Origin: Mycobacterium stomatepiae
GTDB taxonomy: Bacteria; Actinomycetota; Actinomycetes; Mycobacteriales; Mycobacteriaceae
DNA length: 64,000 nt
Assembly (NCBI RefSeq): GCF_010731715.1
Contig: NZ_AP022587.1
Location: forward strand, 2,108,001 to 2,172,000
Direction: 5' to 3'
Position numbers and translations under genes: made by a program. The notes beneath the pieces were generated by a model. It searched no databases, was not told the origin of the DNA, and saw only the letters and a list, made by a program, of their open reading frames with translations. Of the stretch, positions 27,010 through 36,151 are shown one piece after another; the first letter of the stretch is position 1; each line of letters begins with the position of its first letter.

Positions 27010-27324
27010 ATGAAGTCCAAACTCTCTCGTATCGGTGCTGCGCTACTGGGCTGTACTGCAGCGCTCACGGTTTCCGCTGGCGTTGCCTCCGCTGAACCAC
27101 CAGACCCGCACCTGCCCAACATCACCCGGAACTGGTGCGAGGGTGCGCGGATGTGGGGATACATCTGCGACGGCGCACCGTACGCGGACGGCTCGTACTG
27201 GCATCAGTGGGAAGACGAATACACGTACCACTACGACTGCGTCAGCGGTAACGAGCCATTCCCGGCCCCGCCCCCACCCGGCGGCTGCAACGGGGCAATC
27301 CCACCCGCTCCGCCACCGCCCTGA
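27010..27324 (+). CDS. Small secreted Cys/Pro-rich protein 2, tandem paralogue
   Basis: This 104-residue protein is a tandem duplicate of the gene 32 bases upstream. The signal peptide starts MKSKLSRIGAALLGC, the mature start is EPPDPHLPNITRNWCEG, and the end is YDCVSGNEPFPAPPPPGGC. The upstream sequence ATCGAAATGAAGTCCAAAC is nearly the same in both genes, so the duplication included the translation start. The second copy lacks the SQDSEYSWGPP insertion of the first and has a longer Pro tail. Confidence 0.78.
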   Translation: MKSKLSRIGAALLGCTAALTVSAGVASAEPPDPHLPNITRNWCEGARMWGYICDGAPYADGSYWHQWEDEYTYHYDCVSGNEPFPAPPPPGGCNGAIPPAPPPP

Positions 27325-27346
27325 GCGCGGCGAGCAATAGCTGCAA

Positions 27347-28765
27347 CTACCAATTGCTCGGCGAGTAATCCTTGAGAAAGCAGCCGCGCAGATCTTCGCC
27401 GGCCTCCCCGCGCACGATGGGGTCGTACACGCGAGCGGCGCCATCGACGAGGTCGAGCGGGGCGTGGAAACCCTCCTCGGCCAGCCTGAGCTTCGTTGGG
27501 TGCGGACGCTCGTCGGTGATCCAACCGGTATCGACGGCGGTCATCAGAATGCCGTCCTGCGCTAGCATTTCGCCGGCGCTGGTGCGGGTGAGCATGTTCA
27601 GCGCAGCCTTCGCCATGTTGGTGTGCGGATGCCCCGGGCCCTTGTATTTGCGACTGAACTGCCCCTCCATGGCGGACACGTTCACGACGTATTTGCGGCG
27701 AGCAGGTGATGCGGCCATCGCCGGGCGCAGCCGGCTCACCAGAATGAACGGCGCGGTCTGGTTGCACAGCTGAACCTCAAGCAGTTCCATCGGGTCCACC
27801 TCGTGTACGCGTTGCGTCCAACTGTTGATGGACGCGGTATCGGGCAGGAGGCCACCGGCATCGATTGCGGTGCCCGCGGCGATCCGGTCCGGCGATGCGC
27901 TTCGAGCCGCGAGGGCTAATTCCGTTACAGCGTGCGGAGTTTGGTGCTCAGCGAGGCTTCCGGCGAGTGCCGCGGGATGGGCGTCGCTGACGCGGTCGAA
28001 CGTGATCACATCGACGAGTGCCGGCGCCGGAGTGCACTCCGACTCCACGAGCGCCGCGTAGGAGCCGGGCGCTCGGCGGACGGTTTGGGCGGCGTTGTTG
28101 ATCAGGATGTCCAGCGGGCCTTGCCCGGCCACGGTGTCCGCCAGCGCGACCACCTTTGCCGGGTCGCGCAGGTCAATGCCCACGACGTGTAGGCGATGCA
28201 GCCAGTCGCCGCTGTCGGGCATCGTGGCGAAGCGGCGCACGGCGTCGTTCGGAAATCGGGTGGTGATGGTCGTGTCGGCGCCGTCGCGCAGCAGCCGCAG
28301 CGCGATGTACATGCCGATCTTGGCGCGCCCACCGGTGAGCAGGGCGCGTCTGCCCGTGAGGTCGGTGCGCGCGTCGCGCTTGGCGCGGTTCAGCGCGGCG
28401 CACCCCGGGCAGAGCTGGTGGTAGAAGGCGTCGACGACCGTGTAATGGTTCTTGCAGATATCGCAGGCGCGTGACCGGCGCAGCGTGCCTGCGGAAGCCC
28501 CAACCGTGGTGGACACCAGCGGCAGGCCCTGCGTCTCGTCGTCGATGCGCCCAGGCGCGCCGGTCGCGGTAGCGGCGACAACGGCGCGGTCAGCGGCCGC
28601 GATTTCATCGCGCTTGGCGTTGCGACGGGCCTTCTTGACTGATTTGAAGATGCCCGCCGTGGCCCGACGCACCGTGACGGCATCGGGATGTTCGGGTGGC
28701 AACGACTCGATATCCGCCAGCACCTGCAGGCATACGTCGAGCTTGTCCGGGTCGATCGCTTTCAC
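27347..28765 (-). CDS. SDR oxidoreductase with N-terminal extension and cysteine cluster
   Basis: This 472-residue protein has about 100 residues of helical, basic N-terminal extension. A zinc-ribbon-like cluster follows at about 103-126 (CDICKNHYT ... LCPGCAAL, two Cx2C pairs). Then comes an SDR domain with TGGRAKIGMYIALRLL, NNAAQT and a catalytic serine in VNVSAMEGQF. The region expected to carry Y-x3-K reads YKGPGHPHTNMAKAAL, so the tyrosine is not at the usual spacing. The link of a metal-binding cluster to an SDR is unusual; the role is unknown. Confidence 0.78.
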   Translation of the reverse strand: MKAIDPDKLDVCLQVLADIESLPPEHPDAVTVRRATAGIFKSVKKARRNAKRDEIAAADRAVVAATATGAPGRIDDETQGLPLVSTTVGASAGTLRRSRACDICKNHYTVVDAFYHQLCPGCAALNRAKRDARTDLTGRRALLTGGRAKIGMYIALRLLRDGADTTITTRFPNDAVRRFATMPDSGDWLHRLHVVGIDLRDPAKVVALADTVAGQGPLDILINNAAQTVRRAPGSYAALVESECTPAPALVDVITFDRVSDAHPAALAGSLAEHQTPHAVTELALAARSASPDRIAAGTAIDAGGLLPDTASINSWTQRVHEVDPMELLEVQLCNQTAPFILVSRLRPAMAASPARRKYVVNVSAMEGQFSRKYKGPGHPHTNMAKAALNMLTRTSAGEMLAQDGILMTAVDTGWITDERPHPTKLRLAEEGFHAPLDLVDGAARVYDPIVRGEAGEDLRGCFLKDYSPSNW

Positions 28766-28849
28766 GTAGGAAGGGTACGGCCTTAGTCCCGTTGATCGCG
28801 TATTGCTCGCCTTCCACGCGGTCGGAGCAGCCCGGATGTAATCACTGGG

Positions 28850-29317
28850 TCAGGGGCGGAGAGAGCCGCCCAGCCGACGGATCGGGTGGGTCAGACTGGT
28901 CGCGACGGTTTGTGCGAGGAATCCTGTGGCATCGAAATATTCGCGCCAATGCGTGATCTTCCCGGCATCGAAGGTCAGCACTCCGGCGACGGGTGCGGCG
29001 GCGATCAGCGTTCCATCGGCTCGTCGCAGGCGGTCAATGCGCGCGGTATGCACGACGTCGTCGTTGCTGGCGATGCTGAGGATTTCGACATCGATCGTCG
29101 CAAGCCCCAAGACCCGATGTGCGATGCGGAGAAAGCGCATTGCTTGACGCGGGCCGGTGAGCTTTGGGATGGGACGTTGATCCCAAACGCCTTCGCTGGC
29201 AAGCACATTGAAGGGCGTGCACATCGCATCGAACGACTCGCCCCATGCGGCGAAGAACTCGAGGGCCCGCAGCTCGTGCTGATCGGATGTCGTGTCGGAC
29301 GCAGTCTTGACGGGCAT
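28850..29317 (-). CDS. Limonene-1,2-epoxide hydrolase-like / SnoaL-fold protein
   Basis: This 155-residue alpha+beta-barrel protein has FFAAWGESFDAM and a TARIDRLRR segment, followed by AGVLTFDAGKITHWREYFD. The Arg-x-Asp in RID and the final Asp in REYFD occupy the positions of the Arg-Asp-Asp triad of limonene epoxide hydrolases. These add water to small epoxides. The Tyr-x-Asn pair that holds water is not obvious, so another SnoaL-like role is possible. Confidence 0.75.
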   Translation of the reverse strand: MPVKTASDTTSDQHELRALEFFAAWGESFDAMCTPFNVLASEGVWDQRPIPKLTGPRQAMRFLRIAHRVLGLATIDVEILSIASNDDVVHTARIDRLRRADGTLIAAAPVAGVLTFDAGKITHWREYFDATGFLAQTVATSLTHPIRRLGGSLRP

Positions 29318-29988
29318 GCGGCTATCTCCTATCCGGTGTTAGCGATCGTTCGCCGATCGCGATGTTCCCTAGTGCCGCCGTCAAGCGCTCACCCGTCCTC
29401 ATCCTTCCTCAGGTGGAAACGTCGCGGCCATCCGGGCAGACGATCCGCCATCACTATTATTTAGCACTCATTCAATGCCGCGATGATGTGCTTGAGATGC
29501 GAAGACTCTTCCAGGCTGAGCGATATCAGGCTACAATTCTAATTTCTATTCAACAACATGGATTGCCGCCGGAAGGGAGCGCCATGTCGTACCGGGTGCA
29601 ATTGCTATGTGCATGGGCCGGCCCGGCCACCGTGCTGGTGACCCTGCTCGGATGGCTGATTGCCGGCATCCTGCCGATCCCGCTGGGATCGTCGAGCAGC
29701 ACCCAGGAGGTCGTTAACTTCTACGGCCACGACACCCGCGTGCTGAGCGGGTTGGTCATCTCCCAACTCGGCATCTGCCTGGTCTTTCCGCTGATCGGCT
29801 TGATCGGCTATTTCTTGCTGCGCATCGAGGGCCGACGCCCGATCTTGACGTTCGTGCAACTTGTCACCGGAGCGGCAACAGGTGTGCTGCTGCTTCTTCC
29901 TATGCTGCTGATGGCCGTGATCGCGTTTCGGCCCTATCGCAATCCCGAAATCACGGTGACGCTCAATGACATCGCGTGGCTGGGTGGA

Positions 29989-31289
29989 TTCAAGGTTTGG
30001 TTGCAACAGTTGTGTCTGTCGGGGTGGACAGTAGCTTGTTGAGGCGGTTGGTGGGGTTGTCCCAGTTGAAGCGTTTTCGGGGTCGTCCGTTGAGTTCGTC
30101 GGCGACGTAGGCGAGGTGTTCGGCGTCGTGCACCGAAAGGTCGGTGCCCTTTGGAAAGTATTGCCGTAGTAGGCCGTTGGTGTTCTCATTGCTACCGCGC
30201 TGCCAGGGTGAGTGGGGATCGCAGAAGTAAACCTCGATGCCGGTGTCGATGCTGATGCGGGCGTGGTGGGCCATTTCGTGGCGTTGGTCCCAGGTCACGG
30301 TGCGGCGCAAGGTGGCGGGCAGGTCTTTGACCGCGGCGATCATGGCCTCGGCGACGGCCTCGGCGCTACGGGTATGGGGTAGGTGCAGCAGTCGGACATA
30401 TCCGGTGGAACGTTCAACCAGCGTGCCGATTTGAGAGGCCTGGTCCTTGCCGATGATCAGGTCTCCTTCCCAATGGCCTGGCACGGCGCGGTCGTTAGCT
30501 TCGGCGGGCCGCTCACTGATGTTGACCATGCCTTGGATACGGCCGCGGCCGTCACCGGCGCAGGCCCGTCGGCGCGGTTTACGCAACGCGCGCCCGGTGC
30601 GCAGGCATGTCCTCAGTTCCCGGCGCAGTTCTCCGCGCCCTTGCACGTAAAGCGCCTGGTAGATGGTTTCGTGGGACACCTGCATCTCCGGGCGGTCAGG
30701 ATAGGTCGCGGTCAATACCCCGGCGATCTGTTCGGGGCTGTACTTGTTGACCAACAACGCTTGCACCTCGGCCCGCAATTGCTCACAGCGGCCCAACTTG
30801 CCGGTCTTGGGTCGACGCGCCCGTTGCTCGCTGCGCCGCTGAGCGATGCGCGCCGAGTAGCCCGACTTCGCGTCCCAACCGGCCCGGCGGGCCCTGAACC
30901 GATACCGGGCGCGATAACGGCCCACATGCCCTCGCATGACACCGTTGTGGGCAATCTCGCGCATGATCGTCGACGGCGCCCGGCCCAACCGGCGCGCCAT
31001 CGAACGGATCGACTCACCGTGCGCGGTGCCGATCATGATCTGTTCACGCTCATCCGCCGACAGCCGCGGCCGTCGCTGTCCTTGAGGCTTTGACCATCGT
31101 GGATTCACACCACCAAACCTGCGAAACCACTTGCTACCGCACGTCGCCGACACGCCGACCGCCACCCCGGCATCCTCCGAGGACCATCCCGCAGCGATCA
31201 AATCCCAATACCGCCGCTGCACCACCAACAACTGAGGCTGACCCGTCATCAACACCCCTAACTACGAAGTGTTGCAACCACCCCTTGAA
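29989..31289 (-). mobile_element. IS30-family insertion sequence
   Basis: This element of about 1,301 bp is flanked by inverted repeats matching at 18 of 20 positions: 29989-30008 (TTCAAGGTTTGGTTGCAACA) and the complement of 31270-31289 (TTCAAGGGGTGGTTGCAACA). It contains one transposase gene on the minus strand. Excision of exactly this interval restores the host gene frame. I see no convincing target duplication, so the true ends may differ by a few bases. Confidence 0.85.
29990..31255 (-). CDS. IS30-family transposase
   Basis: This 421-residue DDE transposase begins with N-terminal HTH segments (AAGWSSEDAGVAVGVSA and IRSMARRLGRAPSTIMREI). The catalytic domain has GHWEGDLIIG (first Asp), TVTWDQRHEMA (second Asp) and DPHSPWQRGSNENTNGLLR (Glu). 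IS30 members usually have Gly after WDQ or FDN; here it is Arg. The stop codon lies inside the terminal inverted repeat. The gene is complete, so the element could still be active. Confidence 0.9.
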   Translation of the reverse strand: MLMTGQPQLLVVQRRYWDLIAAGWSSEDAGVAVGVSATCGSKWFRRFGGVNPRWSKPQGQRRPRLSADEREQIMIGTAHGESIRSMARRLGRAPSTIMREIAHNGVMRGHVGRYRARYRFRARRAGWDAKSGYSARIAQRRSEQRARRPKTGKLGRCEQLRAEVQALLVNKYSPEQIAGVLTATYPDRPEMQVSHETIYQALYVQGRGELRRELRTCLRTGRALRKPRRRACAGDGRGRIQGMVNISERPAEANDRAVPGHWEGDLIIGKDQASQIGTLVERSTGYVRLLHLPHTRSAEAVAEAMIAAVKDLPATLRRTVTWDQRHEMAHHARISIDTGIEVYFCDPHSPWQRGSNENTNGLLRQYFPKGTDLSVHDAEHLAYVADELNGRPRKRFNWDNPTNRLNKLLSTPTDTTVATKP

Positions 31290-31607
31290 CTCAAGCTGGT
31301 GTTCCTCACCCCGATCGCACCGTTCATCATCCAAAACGTCGTCATCGGGATCGCCATCCTCAGCGATCAGGCGCAAATCCTGCCGCGCTGGGTCGGATAC
31401 CTGAACTTCTGGATTGCGGCCTCGTTTCTGCCCGACGTGCTGGCCTTCTTTTTCCACAGCGGGCCGTTGTCGTGGCGCGGCGTCCTGGTGTTCTGGCTAG
31501 CCCTAACGACTTACAGCGTTTTTCTCGTCGGCATGGGGCTGGTCATGCGATCCGCGATACTGCGATCGGCCAGCGCAGCGGACCCAACGACCCTGGGGGG
31601 CTAACGC

Positions 31608-32876
31608 ATGACAGTCGAAACCGGCCAACATCGTTGCGTTCGTCCGCCGTTCGACCCGGTCAGCATCTCGCCGGTTAGCTTTTGGCAACTCACCGCCGAA
31701 GAGCGCGAACCACATTTCAAGATCCTGCGCGACGAGCGTCCACTTAGCTGGCATCCTCCGCTGGAGGGCACGGTGATTCCCGCACCGGTTGACGGGGTTT
31801 GGGCGATTACCCGCAATGAGGACATTGCGTACGTCAGCAAGCATCCGGAGATATTCTCGTCAGCCCAAGGGGTGCAGATCGAGGCCATCCCCGACGACAT
31901 CCTCGATGCCGCGGAATCGTTTCTGGGCATGGACGGCGCGAGACATTCGAGCCTGCGCCGACTGATCAGTTCGGTGTTCACGCCCCGACAGGTGGCAGCG
32001 ATTCAGGACCAGGTCACCCAGCAAGCCGTCAAGATTGTCGACGATCTCCTCGCCACCACCGAAGGCGATTTTGTGGAGCAGGTGTCCAAGCCATTGCCGA
32101 TGTGGACGATCTACGAAATGGTCGGTCTTCCCGCTGAGCGGCGCGACGAAGCGGCGCTGCACGCCGACGGCATGGTCTCATGGGCCGACGCCGACGTCGC
32201 CGCCGGACGCGAACCTGGTGCGGTGGTTACCGATTCACTTGTTGGTCTTCTCACGCTTGGCCTTGAATTGGCCGAGGAGCGACGTGCGCATCCCGAGAAC
32301 GACTTGATGTCTCGACTGGTGGAGGCCGAGGTTGAGGGTCGCTGCCTCACCGACGACGAACTGGGCGCGTTCTTCGTCCTGCTCTCCGTTGCGGGGAACG
32401 ACACCACGCGCAACACGATGACACTGACCACAATGGCCCTGCAGCAATACCCCGAGCAACGCCAACTGCTGGTCGACGACTTCGATGGTCGTATCAAATG
32501 CGCCATCGAGGAGTTTGTTCGGTGGGCGACCCCGGTGATGACCTTCCGCCGCACCGTCGCTCAGGACACGGAGCTACACGGCCAGCGAATCAACGAGGGC
32601 GACTGGGTGGTCATGATGTATTCGTCGGGCAACCGTGACGAACGAGTCTTCACCGACCCGAATGTTTTTGATATCCAACGTAAACCGAATCCCCACGTCG
32701 CCTTCGGTGGAGGCGGACCGCACTATTGTATGGGCGCATTTCTGGCGAAGATGCAACTCGAAGCCTTCTTCCGCGAGCTGATCTTCCGCGCCCCGACCCT
32801 GCGCGTCGGTCAGCCCGAATACCTCACCGGGAATTTCGTGCGCGCCGTCAAATCTCTTCCCTACGCTCTCGGCTAA
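31608..32876 (+). CDS. Cytochrome P450
   Basis: This 422-residue P450 has the I-helix SVAGNDTTRNTMT, ExxR in EEFVRW and the haem loop FGGGGPHYCMGAFLAK. The PHYCMG form and GNDTT resemble mycobacterial P450s acting on sterol or fatty side chains (CYP124/125/142-like), but subfamily assignment is not possible by eye. ATG 31608 starts three bases after the split membrane gene, so IS30 insertion upstream may have reduced or changed its expression. Confidence 0.9.
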   Translation: MTVETGQHRCVRPPFDPVSISPVSFWQLTAEEREPHFKILRDERPLSWHPPLEGTVIPAPVDGVWAITRNEDIAYVSKHPEIFSSAQGVQIEAIPDDILDAAESFLGMDGARHSSLRRLISSVFTPRQVAAIQDQVTQQAVKIVDDLLATTEGDFVEQVSKPLPMWTIYEMVGLPAERRDEAALHADGMVSWADADVAAGREPGAVVTDSLVGLLTLGLELAEERRAHPENDLMSRLVEAEVEGRCLTDDELGAFFVLLSVAGNDTTRNTMTLTTMALQQYPEQRQLLVDDFDGRIKCAIEEFVRWATPVMTFRRTVAQDTELHGQRINEGDWVVMMYSSGNRDERVFTDPNVFDIQRKPNPHVAFGGGGPHYCMGAFLAKMQLEAFFRELIFRAPTLRVGQPEYLTGNFVRAVKSLPYALG

Positions 32877-32944
32877 GTGGCGCCGAGCGGTCACTTGACG
32901 TTGCGCCGGGTACCAAACGTTCACCTGACGAAGCGGCGGCGGTT

Positions 32945-34132
32945 TCACAGCTTGTCGAGTCGCGGAAACAGAATTTCCTGCGCCAGGAGCTGCAGGGCAG
33001 CCGCGATCGGGATGGCAACAAGCGCTCCGACGATCCCGAGCAGCGAGCCGCCGATCAATGCGGCCACCACGGTGATCAGCGCCGAAACATTGACCGCTCG
33101 TCCAATGATCTTGGGCACCAGAAGGTAGTCCTCGGCGAGCCGGAACACCACGAAGAACACGATGGTTCCGATGCACACCGGAAGCGACACGGTGAGCGCG
33201 ACAGCGGCGACGACGAAACCGGCGATCGTCGACCCGACGACCGGGATCAGGTCGAAGACGGCCACGAAGATGCCAAGCAGCAGCGAGTAGGGTACCGCGA
33301 ACGCGGTCAGCCAAATGAAGGTGGCAACCCCGGCGATGACCGAGATCAATACGTTGCCTAAAACGTAGGCACCGACCTTGGCGAAGACTTCGTCGCCGAT
33401 GAGGATGGCGCGCGGCCGCCGGGTGTGTGGCACCAATCGGTAAAGGGTGGTGCGGATGCGGGGCATGTCGACCAGGAAGTACACCGTCAACACCGCGACG
33501 ATGAGGATGTCGGCGACCGCTTCGAAGATGGCGGTTCCCGCACTGACCAAATCATTGAGGATCGATCCTCCCGAACCGTTGAGGGAGTCGGTGATCCGCT
33601 CCTGCAGATGGAAACGATCGTTGAGCCTACCGACAGCCGAGGAGTGATCCTGGGCCTGCTGGATGTAATGCGGCGCTTCGTGTATCAGCTCACCCGCTTG
33701 TTGGGCGAGCGGCGGGATAGCCGCACCAACAAAGGCACCCAGTAGTGCAAGAAAGATCGCGAACACCAACGTGGTCGCCGCCCACCGCGGCAGTTTGTGA
33801 TTGACGAACCACGAAGTTGCCGGTTCGAGACCCAGTGCAAGAAAGAACGCCACACCGATGAGCAGCAGTATCGACGACATTGCTTCCAGGACAAGCACTG
33901 CCCCGTAGGTGACGGCGACGCCGGCGGCCGCTGCCATCCCCACGAAAAAAGGAGATCGCCGGTCAAACTGGCGACCCGGTCGGCCAAGGGGTTGTTCGTC
34001 TGAACTCATCTCGGCCGCTGCGGTTTCCGCCTCGGCGACCGGCCCGTCCTGCTGGTGAGGTTGGGCCACTAGATCTCGATCTACCTCGACCTCTCGGCCT
34101 TCGCCGATGAGGTCGTTATTGACACCCACCAT
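32945..34132 (-). CDS. AI-2E / PerM family membrane protein
   Basis: This protein of about 395 residues has an acidic, Gln-rich N-terminal tail of about 60 residues and seven to eight hydrophobic helices. Family stretches include ILLLIGVAFFLALGLEP, a soluble middle part (PHYIQQAQDHSSAVG), VYFLVDMPRIR and the conserved FDLIPVVGSTIAG. The family includes putative autoinducer-2 exporters and Na+/H+ antiporters; the substrate here is unknown. ATG 34132 is preferred because an extension to 34318 would add Arg-rich sequence unlike the family. Confidence 0.85.
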   Translation of the reverse strand: MVGVNNDLIGEGREVEVDRDLVAQPHQQDGPVAEAETAAAEMSSDEQPLGRPGRQFDRRSPFFVGMAAAAGVAVTYGAVLVLEAMSSILLLIGVAFFLALGLEPATSWFVNHKLPRWAATTLVFAIFLALLGAFVGAAIPPLAQQAGELIHEAPHYIQQAQDHSSAVGRLNDRFHLQERITDSLNGSGGSILNDLVSAGTAIFEAVADILIVAVLTVYFLVDMPRIRTTLYRLVPHTRRPRAILIGDEVFAKVGAYVLGNVLISVIAGVATFIWLTAFAVPYSLLLGIFVAVFDLIPVVGSTIAGFVVAAVALTVSLPVCIGTIVFFVVFRLAEDYLLVPKIIGRAVNVSALITVVAALIGGSLLGIVGALVAIPIAAALQLLAQEILFPRLDKL

Positions 34133-34470
34133 TGGTCGACCTCCGCTAGTCCGTCCGCGGAACAGCCTCCGCTTTCCCCGGAGTACCCGGTTCCCGAGCT
34201 GCGAACAGCCGAGCTTCGTGCAGGTCATCTGCTTGCACCTTGCTGTCGGGGTATTCGCAACGGACACAAAATTCGGATGTCCGACATCGCGACGAGCGGA
34301 TCGCCGCGCCGGGCTCACGTCACTTTTGGCGCGGGCATCACGCTTAGACCCACGCGTGGAATCGAGCCGCCGTCGTCATGGCCTCGGCGGGCTCCAGCAG
34401 GTTAGTCACGCCGGCCCTTTTTCACTGCGAGGTGGCGTTTCCCGGAGGGAACGCTAGGTATCAGGCAACG

Positions 34471-35985
34471 ATGACGTCTTTGTGGGTTTCCGACCGGGTC
34501 GAACAACCTTGGGCCGTAAGCAAGCTCGATGACGGTCCCCGGTCGGCCGATGTCGTCGTCATAGGCGCGGGCATCACCGGGCTGATGACGGCGGTCCTGT
34601 TGGCGCGCGCCGGCAAGGACGTATTGGTGTTGGAGGCACGCACCGTCGGCGCATGCGCCACCGGAAACACCACCGCCAAGGTCAGCTTGTTGCAGGGCAG
34701 CCACCTTTCGAAGATCCTGTCCAAACACGGGAAGGGTGTGGCCCGTGCTTACGTCGACGGCAATCGTGAAGGTCAGCAGTGGATCCTGGACCATTGCGCG
34801 TCTCACGGCGTGGCGGTGCAGCGCGAAGACGCCTACACCTACGCCCAGTCCGCAAAGGGCATCCTGGCCGCGCGGGCCGAACTGAAGGCGTGCCAGACGA
34901 TCGGAATACCCGCGGCTTGGGAAGACGATGCCAAGGTGCCATTTCCATACCACGGTGGTGTGCGACTGGCCGAGCAGGCGCAGTTCGATCCCATGTCATT
35001 CTTGGACACGTTGGTCGTCGAATTGCTCAGCCGCGGCGGCCGGTTGGTCGAGCACACCCGAGTACGTCGAGTGTCCGGCCACGGAAACGGACATCGCATA
35101 CATGTCAACGACGCCGCAGGGCAGGAAGTCGAGATCAACGCCGCACAACTTGTGCTAGCCACCGGTATTCCAATTCTGGACCGCGGCGGCTATTTCGCGC
35201 GTCTGAAGCCAAGCCGGTCTTACTGCTTCGCGTTCAAGGTCCCGGGCGACATCACCCGACCGATGATGATTTCCACCGACTCCCCCACGCATTCAGTGCG
35301 CTACGCGCCAGTGGCGGACGGAGAGAGATTGATCGTGGGCGGCGCGGGCCACACCGTGGGTCGCGAAAAGAGCCCCTCCAAAGCACTGGCGGAGTTGTTG
35401 TCATGGGCTCGTACTCACTACCCCGGCGCGGTCCAGACCCACTTCTGGTCGGCGCAGGACTATACCCCTATCGATCATTTGCCCTATGTCGGCCCAATCT
35501 TGCCGAACAATGAAACCATCTTCATTGCAACGGGTTTCAGTAAATGGGGCATGACGAATGGCGCCGCGGCGGCGCTTGCGCTATCGAGCCGGATACTGGG
35601 TGGCCGAATGGATTGGTCCAGCGCCTTTGCCAGCTGGAGCCCGCACGAACTGTCGGGCCTGCTGACCGCCGTCCAATCCAACCTCGAGGTCGGCTTCAAC
35701 TTGACCAAGGGCTGGGTCACCCCGGCGACACGGACGGGCCGTCGCGCACCCAACGAAGACGAGAGTGGCGTGGTGAGCGGACCACCGTGGCATCTGGAAG
35801 CCAGATCTCAGGTCGATGGCATAGAACATCGTGTTTCTCCGGTATGCCCCCACCTCGGGGGGATCGTGAATTGGAACGACGCCGACATGTCCTGGGAGTG
35901 CCCGCTGCACGGCTCGCGGTTCGCGCCTGACGGCACGCTGTTGGAAGGACCCGCCACCCGTGATCTGACCGCGCACCCGCGCTAA
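34471..35985 (+). CDS. FAD-dependent oxidoreductase with C-terminal Rieske domain
   Basis: This protein of about 504 residues starts at ATG 34471 (MTSLWVSD). It has a DAO-type FAD fold (VVVIGAGITGLMTAVLL, then VLEARTVG) near residue 27, family sequence TGFSKWGMTNG near 365, and a C-terminal Rieske [2Fe-2S] site: CPHLGG and ECPLHGSRF with the Cys-x-His and Cys-x2-His ligands. This FAD-plus-Rieske order is known in actinobacteria and Bacillus. The electron donor and substrate are not known. Confidence 0.88.
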   Translation: MTSLWVSDRVEQPWAVSKLDDGPRSADVVVIGAGITGLMTAVLLARAGKDVLVLEARTVGACATGNTTAKVSLLQGSHLSKILSKHGKGVARAYVDGNREGQQWILDHCASHGVAVQREDAYTYAQSAKGILAARAELKACQTIGIPAAWEDDAKVPFPYHGGVRLAEQAQFDPMSFLDTLVVELLSRGGRLVEHTRVRRVSGHGNGHRIHVNDAAGQEVEINAAQLVLATGIPILDRGGYFARLKPSRSYCFAFKVPGDITRPMMISTDSPTHSVRYAPVADGERLIVGGAGHTVGREKSPSKALAELLSWARTHYPGAVQTHFWSAQDYTPIDHLPYVGPILPNNETIFIATGFSKWGMTNGAAAALALSSRILGGRMDWSSAFASWSPHELSGLLTAVQSNLEVGFNLTKGWVTPATRTGRRAPNEDESGVVSGPPWHLEARSQVDGIEHRVSPVCPHLGGIVNWNDADMSWECPLHGSRFAPDGTLLEGPATRDLTAHPR

Positions 35986-36151
35986 CTAGTGCGCCCATTC
36001 AATGTCGTTGCGCGATGACGTTTTCAACGACACGGCTCGAACTAAGTTTGTTTTAACCTAACGCTGAGCGCAGGAGCTACGCGACCCGCCCGCGCGTTAC
36101 AGCAGACCCGGTACCGATACCGGTGTCGGTGTGGTTGCGGCGCTTCAGGAT

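Larger units (their letters stand above)
29584..31604 (+). pseudogene. Integral membrane protein gene split by an IS30 element
   Basis: The 5' part (29584-29988) encodes MSYRVQLLCAWAGPATV to NDIAWLGG, and the 3' part (31290-31604) resumes with LKLVFLTPIAPF. Removing 29989-31289 rejoins the two halves in frame to give a protein of about 240 residues with roughly six transmembrane helices. The start at 29584 follows GGAAGGGAG. The intact product was a polytopic membrane protein of a type I cannot name. The P450 gene begins three bases after its stop, so the pair formed an operon. Confidence 0.8.

Noticed and set aside
29986..31292. Target-site duplication of the IS30 element
   Set aside because: The bases flanking the inverted repeats (GGA on the left, CTC on the right) do not match, and exact excision already restores the host frame.
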